NCBI GenBank assembly: GCA_036245525.1
Contig: BTPG01000001.1
Span: 178,059,111-178,123,110 of the forward strand
Reading direction: 5' to 3'
Origin: Semisulcospira habei
Taxonomy: Eukaryota > Mollusca > Gastropoda > Semisulcospiridae
Length of the DNA stretch: 64,000 bases
Of the stretch, positions 32,735 through 41,635 are shown in pieces (position 1 is the first letter of the stretch; the number at the start of each line of letters is the position of its first letter). The notes beneath the pieces are model-generated. The model was not told where the DNA came from and made no database searches. It worked only from the letters and a program-made list of their open reading frames with translations. The position numbers were made by a program, and so were the translations under genes.

Positions 32735-34320
32735 CAAAGACGCTCTCCTTTCACTTCTTACTGACTGTGCTCTGCCAACAGACGAGAAGGCCCGCAAGCA
32801 ACTCAGCTCGCAGAAAAAACAGAGGGAGCTTGAATCAACCTTTGCAAAGGATAACAGTCTTATCCTACTTGACCAGAAACAGGTTCCACCAGAAGTGTCA
32901 GAATCCGCCAAAGTTGTACTTGTCGAATTCGCAGGGGTCAAATACAAATGTGTAGCCAGATCTGGCGAGCAGTATCTACAGTATGTACGCAACAGAATAA
33001 CCAGGAAGATTCTGCATGATTACAATCGGGCAGAACATGTTGTTCTCATTGAGGAAAAGTACTTCATTACACCTGATGAATTCAAGAGCCAAATGCGAGC
33101 AAAAAGGGCAGCAATGAAGACAACTGTATCAATCGGACATCTGAAGGAAACGAACGATATGCTCGACTGGAACACATTTGACAGATCGGCGATTGTGGGC
33201 ACTCAGAAAGGAAAACAATATGCAAGCACCTTTCTTGCAGCAAACATGGAGCACATACAACTGGACAGACCACTCGTTCTTGATGTCAACAGTGAGCTGC
33301 ATGTAGTGAGGCGCTCATGCGAGGGTGTATGCAGGTGCCCACGGAAGTTCTGTCACCCACTGCGTTGCCTTTACACGTCCAGCGGTCAACAAAGCTTCTC
33401 CCCTTTGACGCACGTCAAGCAATCTAAAGGAGAAGCTGAAATGGCTCAAGCCGATTGGCTGATGAAAGTCTTACCAGAGCTGGCGCACCATGTCAGTGGT
33501 ATCACTGGTCGCTTCTGGTGATATAGATGCTCTGATTATTCATATGTTTGCCGTGAGCAACCTCTGGCCACATCAAACTGATGGTTCCTTCAAGTTTCCG
33601 GTATATGTTGTCTTGCGGAAAGTGAAAAGGTTGTATGATGTATTTAACATCACCACCATCCTACATCTTGAGAGGCATTACAGACGAAGGGTGCGGGTAT
33701 GCACATTGCAGTATGGGTGGGAATGATTTTCTCCCCAAGTTCCATTCAGTGACCCACAAGAAACTTCTGGGTACGGTCATCCAAAGAGGTATCCTTAATA
33801 CCCTCATCAGTTTCAACACCACAGACGAAACCACCATCTATTCCAGTGGACATGTGGTCGAGGAATCCTACCTTGATTTAATGAAGGCGGTGTACTGTCC
33901 TTCTGCGTACAACCCAGATCTCTTGACCTTTGATGAAGTCAGGCAATTGTCCATTAAACATCCTCTCAAGCAAGAATACAAGCACAGTCAAACTTGGATG
34001 CCTTCAAAGAGCGCCCTCCATCAGATTGGTTTGTTGACCGACTGTTTTGTTGAATACCTTTTCACAGCAGGTATTCACAGTGCCAGACTTCCCGATTTCA
34101 TGCAGAAAGTCTGTCTTCTTTGCGATGAAGAAGGGAGGTGTTTTTACAACCTCGGCACTGACACCTACACCGACAGTTTGCAGTCACTGCTGCTGATCCC
34201 TGAGGCTGATCTTCTCAAGTCCCTCAAGGCAAGCCGGCTTCATGGGCAGAAACGACACACCGAAAACACCCCGCAGAAAGGCGAAAGAAGAAAACGAAAA
34301 GCAGCAACTTCAATGCCAAA
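32735..34320 (+). pseudogene. FEN1/XPG-like nuclease domain of the decayed protein
   Basis: The first frame runs from about 32735 to 33521 (KDALLSLLTDCALPTDEKAR, then KVVLVEFAGVKYKC and MRAKRAA). It shifts near 33500 into VSLVASGDIDALIIHMFAVS, and near 33690 into the frame carrying MGGNDFLPKFHSVTHKKLLG up to an Arg/Lys-rich end at 34310. Acidic residues in SGDID and GGND are in positions resembling those that bind catalytic metals in flap/XPG nucleases. Two frameshifts make it non-functional. Confidence 0.65.
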
Positions 34321-34335
34321 GGTATACCGTATATC

Positions 34336-34410
34336 TACCTATCTATCTATCCATCCATCCATCCATTCATCAATCCATCCCCCCTCCCCACCCCCCTCCA
34401 CCCCGTCTCC
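34336..34410 (+). repeat. CTAT/CATC tetranucleotide microsatellite
   Basis: (CTAT)n then (CATC)n followed by a C-rich stretch, directly after the nuclease remnant. Confidence 0.9.
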
Positions 34411-34614
34411 ATACTTCTGTGCATTTGTGTGTGCAAGTGTGCGACGTTTCCCACGGTCCTACGGGTCATGAGTTTGATCCCCATTTGGGGAAAAATGTGC
34501 AACTACTTTGCTACCTTTGTTTCGCTGGTGCAGTAATTCTTATCACCTTCATATTAAAAAAAGGCAATGAAGTCAGACTTTTATATGTATGTGTGCACGC
34601 GCTCGTTCATGCGC

Positions 34615-34615
<1 letters not shown>

Positions 34616-34677
<62 letters not shown>

Positions 34678-34698
34678 TGTGTGTGTGTGTGTGTGTTT
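34616..34698 (+). repeat. (TG)n microsatellite
   Basis: About 80 bp of TG dinucleotides with one C interruption. Confidence 0.95.
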
Positions 34699-35373
34699 GC
34701 GCACGCATTATTGTTATTGCCAGATAATCGCCGGGGGTTAATTCATTTTTACATCGGAGGCTGTGATTCCACAAATGGCGACAGACAATGCTTTGAAAGA
34801 CAGTTTTCTTGTTTCAGAAGTCTCTTCCTGATTAGTTTACCTCACTGGCACCTGGTTCCGCACCCCACCTAGAGGAAACATGTCGATCAGCCACATTCTG
34901 GTCACTCAGTTTTAATGCAAAGACTGCATCAGCGAGGACAGACGTACTTATTCAGCAATTACATTCGCCAGTGACGATTGACATGGATACTTATGGGGCA
35001 CTACCGTCCCTGTATTGACCTGAGACACTTTATTATTGCATGTGCATAGCGCGCACATCTCTTCAGATTTACTGTTTTATTTTGCCAATAACTGCTCATG
35101 TGGTGCATGAAATATGAATTTTTCTCTAAAATGTATTTTTTCGAAAAATACTTACCGATGACATTAATACTATGAAGCTTCGCTTAGCATATCAATTTTA
35201 GCCCAAAAAACTTACTGTGTTACTCTCCACAGGGGAGGCAATCACTGGAGTGCCGTTACCAGGGCACCCCAAGTGGCCTCCCATACTACCGTATCCGGTG
35301 GCGCACTCACCCTTTCCCGCCAGCATCTGAGCCTTAGCTCCACCGCGGCAAGCGGGGTAGGAGGGAGGGACCT

Positions 35374-35470
35374 CTGAGTAATGTCATCGGTAAGTATTTT
35401 TCGAAAAAATACATTTTAGAGAAAAATTCATTTATTTTCTCAAAACCATTTCCGATGACATTACTTCTAG
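35374..35470. repeat. DIRS internal complementary region
   Basis: Positions 35374-35428 (AATGTCATCGGTAAGTATTT and on to GAGAAAAATTCAT) are the reverse complement of the left terminus 35114-35168. Positions 35430-35470 (TTATTTTCTCAAAACCATTT, CCGATGACATTAC) are nearly the reverse complement of the right terminus 40662-40701. The recombinase stop codon lies at its inner edge. Confidence 0.88.
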
Positions 35471-36361
35471 GAAGAATAGCGAATAGGAGGCGGGTGCCGC
35501 AAGCTTTGAACACCTCCCATTGCCCGCGCTAACCGCGCATTATCGAGGCCTCTCCCTATGTGCCCACTCCCGACAACAAAGGCGATGCTCGCTGCCACTC
35601 CTCGGACTTCATGAGCCCGGATCCGCATTGTTTTAGCTTGCTCTGGGGCGAGCTCTTTGTAAGCCGACCGAATCACCCAGCGTAGCCAGGACGAGATTGT
35701 CTGTGCTGATATGTCCCTTCTGCCCAGAGCCAAGGGCAGGAAAAGGCGCGAGCGCCCTTGTCTTAGTGGCTTAGTTCTGTGCAGGTACACTTTAAGGGCC
35801 CTGACAGGGTCCTGTAAACGGGAGTCCCATGGCTGATCCGTCGCCCTGAGAGGTCGGACGATTACGACTTGTGGGGCTGACGCTGGAAGGCGGTTCTTTG
35901 CCAAGAAAGCCGGGTCCGTAAGCAGCTGTATCGACCCATCGGTCCTGCATTGGAGACAAGAGGGACGTACCGAAAAGGCATGAATCTCGCTAACCCGCGA
36001 GGCTGTGGAAAATGCAAGCAGGAAGCAGGTCTTCCTGGTAAGGTCTCCCAAACGCGCTAATGGTAGAGGCTCGAATCTGTCAGTGTTGAGCCAGGTGAGC
36101 ACCCAGGACAGATCCCAGTTTGGAACCAATGAATGGCCGCTGCAGATCGAAGTGTGACATCAGATTTGCCAAGTCTTTGCATGCCCCCAGATCTGGCCGT
36201 CCCAGGGGTCGGTATGTGTCTGCCACCATCGCCAGGTAACCCCGGATGGAATTGGGAGCTAAGTTCGGCCTGAAGAAAAGCCACAGGAAGAACTCGGCCA
36301 GGTCCGTAGGGGAAAGCCGCGCACCAAGACTGGAGGACCCGCCACTTTGGTTCGTAGACAT
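35467..36361 (-). pseudogene. DIRS tyrosine recombinase, frameshifted
   Basis: The N-terminal SAM-like part (36361 to about 36110) reads DLAEFFLWLFFRPNLAPNSI, RGYLAMVADTYRPLGRPDL. The frame changes near 36110 and the catalytic part follows: LTRKTCFLLAFSTASRVSEI with the first catalytic Arg near 35996, HEVRG (H-x-x-R) at 35602-35613 and a C-terminal Tyr in PIRYSS just before the stop at 35467. This enzyme integrates the circular DNA intermediate by site-specific recombination. One frameshift separates the two parts. Confidence 0.85.
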
Positions 36362-36668
36362 TACGAGTGGAGACCCTCCTGGCTACAGAATGATCTTAGG
36401 CACCAGCACTGTGGGAGGAAATGCGTACGCCAGGAGTCCTTCCTACGGGATGGAGAGCGTGTCTATGGCCCAGGTTAGCGGATCCGGAACGGGGGAGACG
36501 AACAGTGGAAGCTTGTTGTTCCATCTTGTGGCGAAGAGATCGATCATCGGGCTCTCCCAACGCGTGCAGAGTAGCTGGAAGATATCTGGATGCAGAGACC
36601 ACTCTGTGTGTAACATCTGGCCTTGACGAGAGAGAGTCCACTAGAACATTGAGATGTCCCGGAATGTG

Positions 36669-38017
36669 TCACGCTCGCAGGGTTATGCCCCAGTTTCTGC
36701 ACCAAAGGAAGACTTGGTACACGAGGATGTAGAGGGAGGGAGAGCGCATTCCCCCTTGGTTCTGAATGTAGGCTACGACTGTTGAGTTGTCGGAGAGCAT
36801 CAGCACCTCCCTTTGCACGAGTCGATCTTCCCAAACGATGAGAGCCAGCCACACCGCTTTCATCTCCAGCCAGTTGATGTGTCTGCCTGACTGCTCTTCC
36901 ATCCAGCTGCCCAAGGTCTCGGCAAACTGCGGCAGCAGGTGGGCCCCCCAGCCTGAGCGGCTCGCGTCCATGCAGATGGATAGCTGAGAGAGAGGGGAGA
37001 AAAGGGGGATCCCTGACGCCAGCCAGGCACTGTCCGACCAACGCTGAAGATGAGGCTGTACTAACTCCATCACCAGGACCAAAGTCGCTAGATCGCCCGA
37101 GAAGGGGCGCCAGTGTAGAAGCAGATGAAGCTGAATTGGCTGCATGTAGTGTCTGCCTAGGGGAAGAAGATCCGCTGCCATGCTTAGCAGGTCTAACAGA
37201 TGAAGCCAGGCCCTGGCCAGGAGGGCTTCCACGTGTAAGGCTCCGAGTGCAGCTTTCACTATGCTCTGAATCCGTTCTACTGGTAGTCTTACTCGATTGA
37301 GGTCGGTCAACAATTCCATACCTAGGTGGACAAACTGATGCGAAGGCACCAAGTTGGACTTGCCTCCGTTGACTAGGAAGCCTAGGCGACGGAGTAGCGC
37401 CAGCAGGGCATCTCTGTCGGTCTCCAAAATACTCGCCACCTGGTTCCGTAACAGTAGGTCGTCCAGATAGTTGGACGTCGGGCTGGAAGTTGCTTGCCGG
37501 AACCTTGTCATCACCCCGTTCAGTCCGAAAGGTATGGCCCGAAACTGGTAAACTACCCCGCGGAAGGCAAAGTGCAGGTACCGTCGCGACGCCAGATGGA
37601 TGGGCACATGCAGATATGCGTCCGCTAGGTCGAGGCTTACTGCGAAGTCCTGGGGTCGCACCGCCGCCCTCAAAGCTCTGGCTGTCTCCATCCTGAAAAT
37701 GAACTTGTTTAGGGCCGAATGATCGGCCTCCATTTCCCTCCGGGCTTGGGGACGAGAAAGAGTTGACTGTAGAACGCGGGGGAGTCGAGACACAAAACCA
37801 CCTCCGTGGCCTGCTTCTGTAACAGGGCCATCACCTCACCTTGCAAGGCAGTCACCTTGTCCTGCTCTCCCGGTACTCGAGTCCAGAGGGGATTGTGTCT
37901 CAGTGGGGGTGGGGGGGGGGTGCAGGGGGGTGGGGGGGGGGCGACTGAAAGGAGATCCGCAGTCCCTTCGAGGCAGCCGACAGAATCTATGAGTCGTTCG
38001 TGAACAGCTGCTGCCAC
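36669..38017 (-). pseudogene. DIRS reverse transcriptase-RNase H, frameshifted
   Basis: The frame ending near 37720 carries SQLFLVPKPGGKWRPII; the next frame continues with LNKFIFRMETARALRAAV, FAVSLDLADAYLHVPIH, FRAIPFGLNG and NYLDDLLLR. The catalytic Y-L-D-D is at 37458-37469. RNase H follows: LSICMDASRSGWGAHL, NWLEMKAVWLAL and MLSDNSTVVAYIQNQGG, with the expected D, E and D. The protein then loses its frame near 36660, in the linker to the recombinase. No separate methylase-like domain was recognised. Confidence 0.88.
37900..37940 (+). repeat. poly-G interrupted tract within DIRS RT leader
   Basis: Runs of 5, 10, 6 and 10 G interrupted by single bases, read as Pro codons on the coding strand. 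Confidence 0.85.
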
Positions 38018-38089
38018 ACGCTGCTGCGCCGAGCTAGCCTCCCGCCGACTGGAGACCCAACAGGAATCAGCGGGAGGACCAGAGGCAGG

Positions 38090-40315
38090 TCAGTGAGCCC
38101 GGCCGCGCCCTCGCTTCCGGGCACCTCTAAACCAGGTAGTGGTGGGTGCGAGAAAAGCGTGCGAGCGCGCGAGATGGGAAAAGGGTCCGCCTCGGCCTCG
38201 GGGAGGGCGAGAGGAGGAGGGTCTAACGAACTGCAGGGCACGACCCACGGCTCTGCGGGCTGACTGAAAGCGTGCGGCGACAACACCTGCTGGAGCTGGC
38301 CAAGTGTCCCTGGAAGTCTCCCTTACCGACTGCCAAGTAGGTCCGAACAGCAGAGTTCCTCCCAATGGCGCATTCTGCAGCTGTGTCTTCACCGCAGCTG
38401 GTAGAGAAGGGCAGTGTCTCAGGAGCTCGTCCTGTCGCATCAAGTCGCAGTTGGAGGCCGCCGCCATGGAGTTGGCCGAAGAATGGAACACCACCCTGTT
38501 CGCTGCCACCAGCACCGTGTGGATCTCCCGCAGGGGCGCTGACGCCGAAAGGTCCCAGGTGTTCTCCAGACGCTTGACCACGGACTGTGTCGCCATCTCC
38601 AGGAATCCCGCAAACGCCAGTGAGTTGCAGACCAAGGAAGCCGTCTTATCCACTCCTCTTGTCAGTGAACGCTGGTTGAGCCCTGCCTGCACCAACTCGT
38701 CCTTGTCCACCGCCGGGAGTGCACAGGAAAATGTCTGTGAGTGACCTGCATACCACTGCTGGCGGAAGCTAATATCCATCCCGTCAGGACAACGTATGTC
38801 TGAGAAGAAATCCTTGTCTCCGGAGCCATCCGTATGAAGGTACGGCGAGAACGCCTCTGCTAGAACCCGGAAACCTGCCGGTTGAGGAAGGGACTTGGAA
38901 CACTTGGGCTGACATGGCTTTCCTCTTCACAGGTGGAGACAGGGGGCAGTGCTCCGAAGGGAGAAAGGAAGCAATGAGACAGGACGCCTCCTCCAAAATC
39001 CGGCGAGTAAGTGCAGTTGGAGCCGCGCCAAAAGAGATGGTGGAGCGTGGGGAAATTCCGCCAGGTGAAGTCGGTCTTTCATCGTCCTCTCCCAGCGCCG
39101 ACACCGAGTCCTCCGGATGTAGGTTGAGCGCCTCCTCGTCCTCCGCCACGCGCTGAGAAGAAGCTGACACCGCTGGTAGGAGCACCGAGCGCAGAGGAGA
39201 CCCTGGAGGAAGTCTGTACCCATGGTCCACTGTCCGCCGACGCGGGCTGCGTCAGTGTCCCAGGGAAGGTGCCTCCATCCAATGGCTGTCGTCCGGGTGA
39301 TCCCGGCGCTGACGTTGAAACTGCACCTCCGCTGCAGCGCGGTCCCTGCCAGACTGGTCCCAAGAACTGCTGCTCCTAGCTGGAGTCTCGGAAGCCCGGC
39401 GTCGAGACGAGGTCTGTTGCTGTGACACGCTAGAACTTGTCCGCCGGTCCGGCGAAGAGGAGAGGGAAGATGAGACATCACCACGAGCACAGTGTCCTAA
39501 ACGCGCCGCCTCCATGCACCGTGATTGCTCCTTCGATCGCTTTCCATCCCTCACTGTGTATGTAAAACAGGCGGGTCGTGTATTGGAAAGGCAGCCCGTC
39601 TTGTCGGCCAATTGCACTGACTAAACTCGTAGCGTCCCGGAGGCGGTCGTCAGTGTCGGTGGATCGTCTGTGGCTCCACTCTGTATGTCGGGACCCCGGA
39701 GGATACTCCCTTGGCCTGTCATGTTGGCGGCTTAATCTCCGATCCCCCTCTGAGTGTTGCCCTGAAAGTGCAGCCCTGTCCCGGTGCTGGTCTGGCCTAA
39801 GGCTAGAGGGCCCAATCGTCTCAGAGGGGTGGTCCCCCCGCGTCTGCTACCTGGGTTCTCTTCCTGCCGGGAGGGCGTGTGCAAGACCCAACATACTCCT
39901 TGCTGGGGGACTGAGCTCTCGCTGCCTGTTTGACTTTAGGTGGCGGGCCACGGACAGGTGTATCTCTTGCCGAATGGCGGCTAGGAGCTCTCGGTGCTAG
40001 ATGGGATGGCGAATCTCGTCCGCTGCCTGTAGGCTCAATCGTCCACTGGGAACGTGGCACCGACAAGCACACGATATCTGAAATGGCATTTCTCTGCTTC
40101 ACCTCCAAGGCTGCGGTCGGTACCAGCTTGTGTGTCGGTCTTTCTCTCCGGTAGAACGCCCACAGCTGCGACTAAAGTTCTTCCTTCCACGCTGTGCAAC
40201 GAATGCAAGGTCGACAAGAGGAACAGCCTGAGCAGGGTAGGCAGACATCGCGATCATCACTAGGCCATTGGAAATCGCCACACTTGGTGCAGGTCCTCAC
40301 CTGAGCACTTGCCAT
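38090..40315 (-). pseudogene. DIRS Gag-like ORF1, with N-terminal Cys cluster and breaks
   Basis: The start at 40315 (MASAQVRTCTKCGDF) opens a Cys-rich head, CxxC...CLPCSGCSSCRPCIRC, that could bind zinc. It meets an in-frame TAG at codon 48 (40172-40174), after which the same frame stays open (KQRNAISDIVCLS) to 39821. Further pieces in other frames are 39230-38784 (RRILEEASCLIASFLPSEHC) and 38779-38090 (MDISFRQQWYAGHSQTFSC, FAGFLEMATQSVVKRLENTW, then an Arg-rich tail). These are typical of DIRS Gag. At least one stop and two or more frameshifts break it. Confidence 0.72.
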
Positions 40316-40981
40316 GCCCTAATGCCCGTAATCCACAAGACCCAACACCAAAAAATCCTTGCACAAGGTAACCACACACACACAGAGGAATCTTTCTCTC
40401 TTTTTTTTCTTTTTTTTCCCCACAGTAAATCCACGTAAGAAGAGTTCACACCAAATACCGTCAGAGCACACTAGGTGCACACGACCGGTCTGATTGAGCT
40501 AAGGCGAAGATACTGGCGGGAAAGGGTGAGTGCGCCACCGGATACAGTAGTACGGGAGGCCACTCGGGGTGCCCTGGTAACAGTACTCCAGTGATTGTCT
40601 CCCCTGTCGAGAGTAACACAGTAATTTTTGGGGCTAAAATTGATATGCTAAGCGAAGCTTCCTAGTAGTAATGTCATCGGTAATGATTTTGAGAAAATAA
40701 AATTGGCAGAAAATAAAATCGGCAGAAACAAGTGTGTGCCAGCCTTTCCGATTCTGACTCAGTACTCATGCAATAACACGTGTGTAAGATGTCAAGAATT
40801 CAACTTATGAAGAAGTCTTCATCGAATGAGTGACAATAACTAAGTGACCACAAATATTTGCAATTTTGTATTTAATATTAAATACTTGGAGCTTACGCAT
40901 TACTTTACCAAAAGAGCCATTTTTTCCTTCAAAACGTTGATTACAGATTTGGATGTAAATTTGAGATATTTAGTGTATTGA

Positions 40982-41175
40982 TCCCTTCACTACCGAGAAA
41001 CAGTGAACCCAACCCAGCTGCATGAGATATTGATCCCTATGAGCCTCTGCAGTTGCTGTGCCTCTTGCTGAAAACACTTTGTTATGACCATGCCGTTCCT
41101 TCGACGCAGGGAATCTTACACGCTGACTTACAATTCTTTCAGAAGCACAGTCTCTCTCCACTGGCAGTGAAGGGA
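40982..41175 (-). mobile_element. TTAA-type MITE related to 49440-49705
   Basis: On the minus strand it begins TCCCTTCACTGCCAGTGGAG after TTAA (41176-41179) and ends CTCGGTAGTGAAGGGAT at a degenerate TTGA. The copy at 49440 begins CCCCTTCAGTGCCAGTGGTT. Both contain GAGGCTCATA. No coding sequence. Confidence 0.6.
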
Positions 41176-41236
41176 TTAATAGTGACACCTTTACCATCGA
41201 CTGGTATAACTTTGACACAAACATGAACATATACTT

Positions 41237-41635
41237 GGGGCGGTCCATGGCGCAGTGGTTAAGGCGCCTGCCACCAATCTTAAAGGTGCGAGGTTCGATA
41301 CTGGGTTCCGGCGTCAGACTTTTCTCCTCTAGTAAGTGTCACCCTTAATTCGGGCGGACCGTCAGGGGTTCTTTTTCCGGATACTCCAGCTCTTCCTCCC
41401 CCTCCCCCGTGGTACCCATTTCAGGCCACTTCATAAATTTCAAATACAAGTGATCAAAATTTCCGAAACCTCAGTAGCTGAGCTGAACCTTCGCACCATG
41501 TGAATGTCCTGTGTTTGTCTTGTACTGTGTTTGTCTTCAGAGTGAATGCGTGTGTGTCACATGAGCGTGCGTGTTGGGTTCAGTTCACGGCCCTTTGAGC
41601 CGAATTGCAGAATTGAGTAAAGTGCCTATATAATA
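41237..41635 (+). mobile_element. tRNA-derived SINE, copy 2 (body), split by LINE B3
   Basis: Starts GGGGCGGTCCATGGCGCAGT with A-box-like TGGCGCAGTGG and B-box-like GGTTCGATACT. Its tail GCCTATATAATA (41624-41635) is duplicated at 44504-44515 on the far side of LINE B3, and the (ATT)n tail continues at 44516-44549. Confidence 0.9.

Larger units (their letters stand above)
29842..34330 (+). pseudogene. decayed large protein with FEN1/XPG-type nuclease domain, possibly from an Academ-like transposon
   Basis: A series of protein-like segments in one orientation, broken by frameshifts and stops. 29842-30380 includes KVVCVDCSPSVCAHDKGLHV, IYRAHSDQCHEVTIFKHNTF and an AYEWKYSVPIHAQIFLEKFI segment. 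30584-30961 includes CYVVLYMDNLVCLTF and TCTLPVSFKGLPRDA. 31019-31430 is acidic, with a repeated LQVxDAxPTETD. 32735-34320 holds the nuclease: VLVEFAGVKYKCVARSGEQY, SGDIDALIIHMF (acidic metal-site type), GYAHCSMGGNDFLPKFHSVT (FEN-like helical region) and EEGRCFYNLG. Large proteins with XPG-type nuclease domains are known from Academ DNA transposons; that link is inference. No terminal inverted repeats were located, so boundaries are approximate. Confidence 0.6.
35114..40701 (-). mobile_element. DIRS-type tyrosine-recombinase retrotransposon
   Basis: About 5.6 kb with inverted terminal repeats: the left arm 35114-35341 and the right arm 40495-40701 share in opposite orientation GAAGCTTCGCTTAGCATATC, CACTGGAGT and GGTGGCGCACTCACCCTTTC. 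An internal complementary region at 35374-35470 consists of a copy complementary to the left terminus joined to one complementary to the right terminus, the hallmark of DIRS replication through a circular intermediate. Coding order on the minus strand is gag, RT-RNase H, tyrosine recombinase. No target-site duplication is seen, as expected. Reading frames are broken, so this copy is inactive. Confidence 0.92.

Noticed and set aside
41237..41310. tRNA gene
   Set aside because: A- and B-box motifs are present, but the same head occurs in three copies followed by a common 3' body and (ATT)n tail: a SINE.
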